DNA from: CG03 sp034660675
GTDB taxonomy: Bacteria; CG03
Direction of reading: 5' to 3'
DNA: 12,945 nt
Assembly: GCA_034660675.1 (NCBI GenBank)
Contig: JAYEJT010000091.1
Location: 1-12,945, forward strand
In this document: positions 7,736-12,945 of the stretch, in pieces
Position numbering within the stretch: the stretch's first letter is position 1
Layout of the letters: each line of letters opens with the position of its first letter
Notes under the pieces: model-generated
What the model saw: the letters and a program-made list of their open reading frames with translations, nothing else
What the model was told of the DNA's origin: nothing
Database searches by the model: none
Translations under genes and position numbers: made by a program

Positions 7736-7755
7736 AATTAGCAAGCATGGCAGAT

Positions 7756-7851
7756 GGTATCCGGAGCGGGCCATATGAGCAAGGGGTTTTGCCTAGTGCC
7801 CGAAGCGAATAGGCAGCGAACCTCACACGTGAGCGCCCGTCTACGGATATC
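7756..7851. other. structured intergenic element with nested stems and three hairpins
   Basis: A 96-base stretch folds on paper into a closed multi-branch structure. The outer stem is 7756-7763 with 7844-7851 (8 pairs on the plus strand, one of them G-U). A second stem is 7767-7771 with 7835-7839 (5 pairs). Inside are small hairpins 7779-7783/7788-7792, 7791-7795/7810-7814 and 7822-7825/7830-7833. The first two share two bases, so they must be shortened or alternate. Two pairs are G-U on the plus strand but A-C on the minus strand, which mildly favours a plus-strand RNA. On the minus strand it would sit about 20 bases before the amidohydrolase ribosome binding site, like a leader. I recognise no known riboswitch or tRNA. 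It may instead be a dispersed palindromic repeat. Confidence 0.45.
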
Positions 7852-7884
7852 TCTGACAGGATTGATTATGGTAACATTTCAGCA

Positions 7885-9510
7885 TCATTTTTTAAAAACA
7901 TCCGGGATTTTGTAAACGCCGCCGGAAATCCTGACAAGGTCTTCCAGGCTCCGCGCGGCAAGAAGCTCTTTTTTCGCCTGCTCCGGTTCTATACCGAGGT
8001 CTTCGCAGGTGGTGACAATTCCCTTTTTGCGCAGCTTCGCCGTGTTTTCCGGCTTTGCCCTTTTCCCGACGACCGTCTCTCCGGCCACGGCCTCTATCGC
8101 CTGCATCCTCTGTTTTCTGTTCGCGCATTTCAACAGATTGGCTATGCCGCATTCGGTGACAATGTGCGTGACATTATCAGCGTATATCATAACGGGCGGC
8201 GCATCAAATTTCCCTTCCTTATAAAGCGCCACGGCATCCAGCTCATCGACAAAAACGGGAATGTGTTTTTTTTCACTGAATGTGGGCGTCATCTGCACAA
8301 CCAGCTTCAGGCCTTTTTTAAAACCGGTGTGTTTGAAAAAAGATTTGTTTTCGCGCGCTGTCCTTTTCCATGAAGGCGTTGAATGCCTTCTTCCGGGGGG
8401 CGTGCCTCCCAAATTGGGCGCGCCGCCGAAACCCGATATCATCCCCTTTATGGCCGTTGAAGAATTGCCGTATTTGTCTATCTGAAGACTGGAACCCACA
8501 AAACAGTCAATGCCGTAAAGGCCCAGAAGCTGGGCGTTGAGACGGCCGCTTCGCATATTCCCGTCGGGCCCCATAAAAAAAAGTTTTTTGTGTTTTTTTA
8601 CATAATCTTCCATCCCCGGTTCGCCGCCGAAAGAATAAACGGATTTGACAAAACCCGCCTCCATGGCGGGAATCATTGTCGGATGGGGATTCAGAGCCCA
8701 GTAGCGGCAGATTTTGCCTTTCAGCTCTTTCGCGTAAGTGGGCAAAAGAAGCTCTATCGCCGCTGCGTTATAACCTATGCCGTGGTTGAGAGAATCAACT
8801 TTGTATTTTTCGTAGATGCCTTTTATCACCATCATCGCCAGAAGGATCTGGAGCTGTGAGATTTTCGCCGGGTCCCGCGTAAAAAGCGGCTGGATATAAT
8901 AATCCTCCCCCGTGGGCACGACAAAATCCACCCAGTCGCCCGGAATATCCACGCGCGGAAGTTTTTCTTTTATTTCTTTGACCTGCGCTATGACAATGCC
9001 CCCGCCGAAAGCCGTGGCCTCGCATATAACGGGCGTGTCTTCGGTGTTGTACCCCGTATAAAGATTTCCGTCCTTGTCGGCGTAATCGGCCACAACCAGC
9101 GACACCTGCGGTGTGAGGTCGGAAAAATATCTGGCGTAAAGTTCAAGATATGTGTGAATCGAACCTATTTTAACTTTTTTTTCGTCAACAAGACTGTAGA
9201 GCCGCCTCGCCTGCGGCCCGGAAAAAGCAAAATCAAGTTTTTCGGCTATCCCCTTTTCAAACATGTCTAAATGCTCGGGAAGCACCACGGAAGACTGCAC
9301 CATGTGAAGCTTATTGACTTTCGCGGGGTCCAGCGAACTCATGGCCCTGGCAAGAAAATCAGCCTGTTTCTGGTTATCCCCTTCAAGGCACACCCGCGCG
9401 CCCGGGGATATAACAGTTTCAAGGAAATCTTTTATGCGGTTTTTATCAAGGATTTTTCCGCCGTCCGCGGAGAAAGCTCTGCCTTTTTTAATTGTCGAAA
9501 GTTTATTCAT
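7885..9510 (-). CDS. mdcA: malonate decarboxylase alpha subunit (acetyl-S-ACP:malonate ACP transferase)
   Basis: MdcA swaps acetate for malonate on the thiol of the decarboxylase acyl carrier protein. This is the first step of the biotin-independent malonate decarboxylase cycle. The 541-residue protein is the usual MdcA length. It carries blocks typical of that family along its whole length: VCLEGDNQKQADFLAR (40-55), LHMVQSSVVLPEHLDMFEKG (68-87), SGPQARRL, HTYLELYARYF (119-129), TGYNTEDTPVICEATAF, DIPGDWVDFVVP, LNHGIGYNAAAIELLLPTY (241-259), WALNPHPTMIPAMEAGF, GNSSTAIKGMISGFGGAPN (348-366), GRRHSTP and VTHIVTECGIANLL (447-460). It is a relative of citrate lyase alpha and CoA transferases, but the matches are specific to MdcA. 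No mdcB, C, D, E, G or H is in view on either side, so its partner proteins, if any, are elsewhere. No Shine-Dalgarno precedes the ATG. Confidence 0.9.
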   Translation of the reverse strand: MNKLSTIKKGRAFSADGGKILDKNRIKDFLETVISPGARVCLEGDNQKQADFLARAMSSLDPAKVNKLHMVQSSVVLPEHLDMFEKGIAEKLDFAFSGPQARRLYSLVDEKKVKIGSIHTYLELYARYFSDLTPQVSLVVADYADKDGNLYTGYNTEDTPVICEATAFGGGIVIAQVKEIKEKLPRVDIPGDWVDFVVPTGEDYYIQPLFTRDPAKISQLQILLAMMVIKGIYEKYKVDSLNHGIGYNAAAIELLLPTYAKELKGKICRYWALNPHPTMIPAMEAGFVKSVYSFGGEPGMEDYVKKHKKLFFMGPDGNMRSGRLNAQLLGLYGIDCFVGSSLQIDKYGNSSTAIKGMISGFGGAPNLGGTPPGRRHSTPSWKRTARENKSFFKHTGFKKGLKLVVQMTPTFSEKKHIPVFVDELDAVALYKEGKFDAPPVMIYADNVTHIVTECGIANLLKCANRKQRMQAIEAVAGETVVGKRAKPENTAKLRKKGIVTTCEDLGIEPEQAKKELLAARSLEDLVRISGGVYKIPDVFKK

Positions 9511-9516
9511 TTACTG

Positions 9517-9545
9517 ATTCTATAAAATTAAAAGTCTTTCCGCAA
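9517..9545 (-). promoter_or_regulatory. weak promoter candidate for mdcA, possibly leaderless
   Basis: On the minus strand TTGCGG (9540-9545) and TAGAAT (9517-9522) are spaced by 17 bases. The -10 is good and the -35 is poor (three of six bases). A start seven bases past the -10 would fall on the mdcA ATG itself, which fits the absence of a Shine-Dalgarno. The -35 lies inside one of the direct repeats flanking the neighbouring palindromic element. Confidence 0.3.
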
Positions 9546-9600
9546 TTAAAGGAAAACGGGAAAACGGGGACGGTTCTGGTACCCGTTTTCTACCGCAATT
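9540..9600. repeat. small palindromic element flanked by 8-base direct repeats (MITE- or REP-like)
   Basis: The direct repeats CCGCAATT at 9540-9547 and 9593-9600 enclose 45 bases. Inside, GAAAACGGG occurs twice (9552-9560 and 9560-9568, sharing one base) and its perfect complement CCCGTTTTC lies at 9582-9590. Either copy can pair with it in a 9-pair hairpin. Direct repeats at both ends look like a target-site duplication left by insertion of a short non-autonomous element. Removing the element plus one repeat would extend the neighbouring small reading frame by three codons to a new stop. No transposase is present in the window. Confidence 0.5.
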
Positions 9601-9712
9601 TTGCCGTCATGGCATCCAGTATTTTGTCCGCGCGGGACATAACAACTTCATAAGAAATAGCTTCCGCCGCCGTCAGATTTTCAGTCAGATTCGTGAATTT
9701 TCCGCAAATCAT
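9590..9712 (-). CDS. small ORF of 40 codons, unknown function
   Basis: The reading frame runs from ATG 9712 to TAG 9590. It contains LTENLTAAEAISYEVVM then SRADKILDAMTAKLR, which looks like a charged, amphipathic helical peptide rather than random translation. Its codon choice resembles the host-like genes more than the A+T-rich ATPase upstream. It starts nine bases after the ATPase stop, in the same frame, with no convincing Shine-Dalgarno. It could be a small protein, a coupled or read-through tail of the ATPase, or the C-terminal remnant of an older gene interrupted by arrival of the ATPase gene. Its stop codon is supplied by the palindromic element; without that insertion it would end three codons later. 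I recognise no family. Confidence 0.35.
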   Translation of the reverse strand: MICGKFTNLTENLTAAEAISYEVVMSRADKILDAMTAKLR

Positions 9713-9721
9713 TCTACATAT

Positions 9722-11008
9722 TTAAAGATACCATGCGGGAACAAACATTATTTTTGTTTTATCTATTTTTCCCGCATCCCACACGCCTTTTGTTAAAATC
9801 AGAGATTTGGAGGGTTTATACACATCTATAAAATTCCTGAAACTTCTGTTGGCCGACGGCTTTCGCGTATATTTTACTTCTGATGGAATTATCTCATTCC
9901 CCGTATCCAATATAAAATCAACTTCCGCTTTGGCCAGCGTACGCCAATATTTGATTCGAAGACTTTCTTTCTCTGAAAATTGCCTGAAAACAAAATTTTC
10001 AACGAGTTTCCCCGCATCAGTTCTTATCCGCAAATCGTTGAAATTATTAATTATGTAATTTCTGAGCCCCGTATCGGTGAAATACACTTTCGGATTTTTT
10101 TTCAGCTCTGTTGACATATTCCTGTAATAAGGCCGTATTAATTTTATTACAAAGGTTTCTTCCAGAACAGAAAGAAAATGTTTGATTTGTTTAAAATAAC
10201 TTTTCACATCCTGCGCCAGATGATTATAATTAATCATGCCCCCCATATCGGAGGCAAGAAACGCCGTGATGTCCCTGAATTGCGAAACATCACGAATCAT
10301 CAGTAGCTCAACAATGTCTTTCGTTAAATAAGTGCTGAAAATATTTTTTAAAATTATTTTTTTCTCTTCCGCGCTGCTTGTTTTTATCACTTCGGGATAA
10401 CCACCGAATTTTATATATTCCTCAAAATATCCCCCGAGGGCACCTTTGTAAATATCATCCTTCGGCTTAGATATTTTTCCTTTTTCAATAAAATCTCTCA
10501 CCCTTTGCGCGTTTTCAAGATACGCGTTGTATAAATGGCTTTCCTTTGTTCTCAGAAATTCTTTGAAACTGAATTGGAACAAATTAAACGAAAACATTCG
10601 TCCCACCATATATTTCCCTGTTGAACTTGCCAGCTCCAGAGATGAAGAACCTGTTACCACGAATTTAACATTTTCAAATGTGTCGTACAGAAATTTTAAT
10701 TTTTTTCCGCCGTTCTTCAAATATTGAAATTCATCCAGCAGGAAGAACACCCTGCCTTTTTTCCCCGAGAGATAATTTTTCAAATATTCTTTCGGTCTTT
10801 TTTCAAACGCAGACAAAATATCCGCGTCTTCAAATGTCAGATAAATTATATTTTCTTTTTTGACTTTTTTATGCCGCTGGAGATATTCCATGAACATTTT
10901 CATCAGAGTTGTTTTGCCGGACTGGCGGGGGCCCTTGATAGCGAACACTTCTTTTCTGTCAATCCATTTTACTATTTCATCCAGTAGATCCCTGCGCAAA
11001 TATGTCAT
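9722..11008 (-). CDS. AAA+ family ATPase with C-terminal DUF4143 (AAA_14)
   Basis: This 428-residue predicted ATPase belongs to the AAA_14/DUF4143 family, whose cellular role is poorly defined. It has Walker A GPRQSGKTT (26-34), Walker B VFFLLDEFQ (87-95) and the sensor-like VVTGSSS (117-123). FGGYPEVI (201-208) marks the junction to the C-terminal part. That part contains E337, D364 (AEVDFIL) and E377-x-K379 (SEVKYT), a layout like a PD-(D/E)xK nuclease fold, as is usual for DUF4143. The ending VPAWYL is normal for the family, so the stop looks natural. Start support: AAGGAG at 11014-11019, five bases before the ATG. Codons are visibly richer in A and T than in neighbours, and the gene has its own promoter, so acquisition by transfer is likely. 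It lies between malQ and the small ORF. Confidence 0.9.
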   Translation of the reverse strand: MTYLRRDLLDEIVKWIDRKEVFAIKGPRQSGKTTLMKMFMEYLQRHKKVKKENIIYLTFEDADILSAFEKRPKEYLKNYLSGKKGRVFFLLDEFQYLKNGGKKLKFLYDTFENVKFVVTGSSSLELASSTGKYMVGRMFSFNLFQFSFKEFLRTKESHLYNAYLENAQRVRDFIEKGKISKPKDDIYKGALGGYFEEYIKFGGYPEVIKTSSAEEKKIILKNIFSTYLTKDIVELLMIRDVSQFRDITAFLASDMGGMINYNHLAQDVKSYFKQIKHFLSVLEETFVIKLIRPYYRNMSTELKKNPKVYFTDTGLRNYIINNFNDLRIRTDAGKLVENFVFRQFSEKESLRIKYWRTLAKAEVDFILDTGNEIIPSEVKYTRKPSANRSFRNFIDVYKPSKSLILTKGVWDAGKIDKTKIMFVPAWYL

Positions 11009-11031
11009 AGCGTCTCCTTTTTAACAATTAT

Positions 11032-11066
11032 GCTATAATTACTAAATTATTTTTAGCAATTATAGC
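11032..11066. promoter_or_regulatory. palindromic operator candidate over the ATPase gene promoter
   Basis: Two 15-base arms, 11032-11046 and 11052-11066, are inverted repeats with a single mismatch and a 5-base spacer. The right arm contains the -10 box, and the palindrome extends to about +20. It is positioned so that a bound repressor would block RNA polymerase. A third related half-site (TTAACAATTATG, 11021-11032) lies between it and the ribosome binding site; compare TTAGCAATTATA (11053-11064) in the right arm. No regulator gene is adjacent, so autoregulation is inference. Confidence 0.5.
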
Positions 11067-11087
11067 CTTTTGAAAAAAATCCGTCAA
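11059..11087 (-). promoter_or_regulatory. near-consensus sigma70 promoter of the ATPase gene
   Basis: On the minus strand -35 TTGACG (11082-11087) and -10 TATAAT (11059-11064) are 17 bases apart, one mismatch from consensus overall. The predicted start is near 11052, giving a leader of about 43 bases that includes the Shine-Dalgarno at 11014-11019. The promoter lies wholly within the 90-base gap after the malQ stop. Confidence 0.8.
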
Positions 11088-11098
11088 GAGCAGAAAAG

Positions 11099-12556
11099 TC
11101 AGTTCCGGCGGGTTTGGCGGCAGAGTTTTTTTAAATAGCGGGCTTTGTTTTCTGGAATTTCATCTTTTTTTACGCGCCATGACCAATTACCCCGGCAGAT
11201 GCCGGGCGTGTTAAAGCGCGCTTCGCTCCCCAGGCCGAGAATGTCCTGTATGGGGAATAAAGCGAAGGCCGCCTTTGAGCGCATAGCCATTTCCGTCAGC
11301 TGCGCGTTTATGTCTGTTATCTTACCGAGATGTTTGCGTACGATTCTTTTACGGTAAGCGCTGCATGACGAATACCAGCCCAGAATCATGTCGTTGTCGT
11401 GAGTGCCGGTGTAAACCACGCAGTTCCTCTCGTAATTGGCCGGCAGAAAACGGTTCTTATCTCCCTTCGTAAAAGCGAACTGAAGTATTTTCATTCCCGG
11501 AAAACCCAGCTTCTTTCTGAATTTCCTAACGGGCTTTGGTATGTAGCCGAGGTCTTCCGCTATGACAGGCGCAGACGGGAAAGTTTTTTTTATTTCTCCG
11601 AAAAGCTCCTCCCCCGGCACCCTGGCCCACTTTCCTTTTTTGGCCGTTTTATTTTCCGCGGGGATTTTCCAGTAGGAGTAAAAACCCCTGAAATGGTCTA
11701 TTCTGACAAAGTCAAACATTTTAAAAGCAACCCCGAAACGCATTTTCCACCAGGTGAAACCATTTTTTCCCATAACTTTCCAGTCGTAAACAGGGTTGCC
11801 CCACACCTGGCCGGTTTTGCTGAAATAATCCGGCGGCACCCCCGAAATAAATTCCGGTTTTCCGCTTTTCTTCAGAAGAAAAAGTTCGGGGTGCGCCCAC
11901 ACATCAGCGGAATCACGCGAAACGAACATGGGCATATCGCCTATAATTTTTATTCCTTTCTTTTTCGCATAAGTACGCAGCGCATCCCACTGGCTGAAAA
12001 ACAAAAACTGAATAAATTTGTGGCGCAAAATAATACGTCTGTTTTTTTCGCGCATAAGCGACATTTCTTTTTCGCGGCGCTTTGCCAGACCAGCCGGCCA
12101 TTTTGTCCACGGAAGGCCGTGCTTTTCAGACAACGCCATGAAATCACAGTAATCATCCAGCCACCCTGAATTTTTTTCGCAGAATATTTCAAAATCTTTA
12201 TCCGGCTTAAAATTTTCAAAAGCCTTTTTCAGTATTTTGTTTTTAAAGCTTATTGCCCTGCGAAACAGCACTTTTCCGTCGGGAAAAACAGGAATTTCCG
12301 GCTTTTTTTTCAGAAGTTTTTTTTGGATAAGGCTGTCAATACTGATCATCAGAGGATTTCCCGCGCAGGATGACAGACAGTCGTATGGTGAATCAAAAAC
12401 GCTGTGCTGTAAAGGCAGCACCTGCCACAAACTCATTCCGGATGAGGCGAGGAAATCAATGAATTTCCGCGCGTCCGGGCCGAAATCACCCGCGCCGTAA
12501 GGCGAAGGAAGAGATGTGGGATGGAGGATAACCCCGCTTTGGCGTCTTAATTTCAT
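11099..12556 (-). CDS. malQ: 4-alpha-glucanotransferase (amylomaltase, GH77)
   Basis: MalQ moves alpha-1,4-glucan segments between maltodextrins or glycogen-derived chains in the cytosol. The 485-residue protein is the normal length of the short GH77 form. It begins with RQSGVILHPTSLPSPYGAGD (5-24) and has the SPYxxLSSCAGNPLMI block (56-71), IIGDMPMFVS (204-213) and GVPPDYFSKTGQVWGNPVY (239-257). The catalytic residues are D287 (nucleophile, VRIDHFRGF), E334 (acid/base, VIAEDLG) and D387 (TGTHDND). FPIQDILGLGSEARFNTPG (434-452) and NWSWR (457-461) complete the family pattern. It starts seven bases after the phosphate transporter stop, with no clear Shine-Dalgarno, so the two are probably co-transcribed. 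No maltose transport, phosphorylase or debranching gene is nearby; a role in glycogen or maltodextrin turnover is inferred from family. Confidence 0.96.
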   Translation of the reverse strand: MKLRRQSGVILHPTSLPSPYGAGDFGPDARKFIDFLASSGMSLWQVLPLQHSVFDSPYDCLSSCAGNPLMISIDSLIQKKLLKKKPEIPVFPDGKVLFRRAISFKNKILKKAFENFKPDKDFEIFCEKNSGWLDDYCDFMALSEKHGLPWTKWPAGLAKRREKEMSLMREKNRRIILRHKFIQFLFFSQWDALRTYAKKKGIKIIGDMPMFVSRDSADVWAHPELFLLKKSGKPEFISGVPPDYFSKTGQVWGNPVYDWKVMGKNGFTWWKMRFGVAFKMFDFVRIDHFRGFYSYWKIPAENKTAKKGKWARVPGEELFGEIKKTFPSAPVIAEDLGYIPKPVRKFRKKLGFPGMKILQFAFTKGDKNRFLPANYERNCVVYTGTHDNDMILGWYSSCSAYRKRIVRKHLGKITDINAQLTEMAMRSKAAFALFPIQDILGLGSEARFNTPGICRGNWSWRVKKDEIPENKARYLKKLCRQTRRN

Positions 12557-12563
12557 CCTGTTT

Positions 12564-12945
12564 TCAGAGAAACGAGGAATATGCCCGGCAAAGCAGAAAA
12601 GTGAATAAAATTGTCCCGGCCAGAGTGACGACCCAACCCGCGAATATCTGGGCCAGTTTGCCGTAGCTTACGGTTTTAACTCCTTTTACAAGCCCCACTC
12701 CGAGAACAGCCCCGACAACGGCCTGCGACGACGATACCGGCACGCCCAGCTGCGCGAAAATATGAAGGACAAGCGAAGCGCCGAAAATTGTCACAAGGGC
12801 GCTGAAAGGATCCAGAACCGTTATTCCGCTGCCCACCGTTGCCATCACATTTTTTGAATATGTGACAACGCCGAAGACAATTGCAAGCCCCCCTATGATC
12901 TGAGCGTAAAAAGAGGAAATCATACCGCTTTCAACATAAATACCG
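12564..12945 (-). CDS. inorganic phosphate transporter, PiT family, C-terminal part
   Basis: PiT proteins are inner-membrane symporters that take up inorganic phosphate with a cation. The 126 visible codons are the C-terminal end, and the frame stays open through the right edge, so the N-terminal part is missing. Visible hydrophobic segments include AQIIGGLAIVFGVVTY, ALVTIFGASLVLHIFAQLGV, QAVVGAVLGVGLVKG and IFAGWVVTLAGTILFTFLLC, consistent with four membrane passes. The family signature appears as GVPVSSSQAVVGAVLGVGL, preceded by SKNVMATVGSGITVLDP, the repeated region of PiT proteins. An internal ATG at 12923 is not the start, because coding similarity continues upstream of it (GIYVESG). Seven bases separate its stop from malQ. 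Confidence 0.88.
   Translation of the reverse strand, partial: GIYVESGMISSFYAQIIGGLAIVFGVVTYSKNVMATVGSGITVLDPFSALVTIFGASLVLHIFAQLGVPVSSSQAVVGAVLGVGLVKGVKTVSYGKLAQIFAGWVVTLAGTILFTFLLCRAYSSFL

Noticed and set aside
7723..7737. TTG start five codons upstream for the amidohydrolase
   Set aside because: The Shine-Dalgarno overlaps this TTG and is correctly spaced for the ATG at 7722.
6925..7812. Long plus-strand open frame of 295 codons
   Set aside because: It is fully opposite the amidohydrolase gene and very rich in Arg and His. The minus strand carries the complete catalytic triad, so this frame is a shadow.
11399..12169. Plus-strand open frame of 256 codons
   Set aside because: It is opposite malQ, whose catalytic residues and full-length motifs are on the minus strand.
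1..12945. CRISPR array, tRNA, rRNA or prophage
   Set aside because: No regularly spaced repeats, no cloverleaf with tRNA consensus bases, no rRNA-like stretch and no phage structural genes were seen on either strand.

Overview
This is a bacterial window in which every supported gene lies on the minus strand, so transcription runs from the right end to the left. Base composition is roughly balanced, apart from one visibly A+T-rich gene (9722-11008). Gene content (MEP-pathway IspH, FabF, AroA, TyrA, ribosomal S1) is bacterial. The block tyrA-aroA-cmk-plsC-ispH-rpsA is a compact arrangement of a kind seen in deep-branching Gram-negative and clostridial lineages. My guess at Elusimicrobiota or Omnitrophota is low confidence and rests on gene order and general protein character only.

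Left half (1-6490): one dense operon, read as fabF, tyrA, aroA, cmk, plsC, ispH, rpsA. Gaps are 0 to 19 bases, or the genes overlap. It joins fatty-acid elongation (FabF), acyl transfer to glycerolipid (PlsC), the ends of the prearomatic and tyrosine routes (AroA, TyrA), CMP recycling (Cmk), isoprenoid precursor formation (IspH) and translation (S1). A sigma70-type promoter candidate lies about 70-95 bases before fabF. rpsA runs off the left edge.

Middle (6491-9721): the 404-base gap before fabF is not empty. It holds the decayed remains of a cheD chemotaxis gene joined to the last 18 codons of a CheY-like receiver gene. Next come a nitrilase-superfamily amidohydrolase, a 147-base intergenic region with a nested, possibly four-way RNA fold, and a malonate decarboxylase alpha subunit (MdcA) with none of its usual partner genes in view. 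Between mdcA and the ATPase gene is a small palindromic element with 8-base direct repeats at both ends, which clips the 3' end of a 40-codon ORF.

Right part (9722-12945): an AAA_14/DUF4143 ATPase with its own near-consensus promoter, whose -10 sits inside a 15+15 base palindrome (probable autoregulatory operator); then amylomaltase (malQ) and the C-terminal part of a PiT-type phosphate transporter that runs off the right edge, 7 bases before malQ.

I found no tRNA, rRNA or CRISPR array and no complete insertion sequence. There is no obviously new multi-gene system. The most interesting items are the chemotaxis gene scar, the palindromic element with direct repeats, the structured leader-like element and the ATPase operator.
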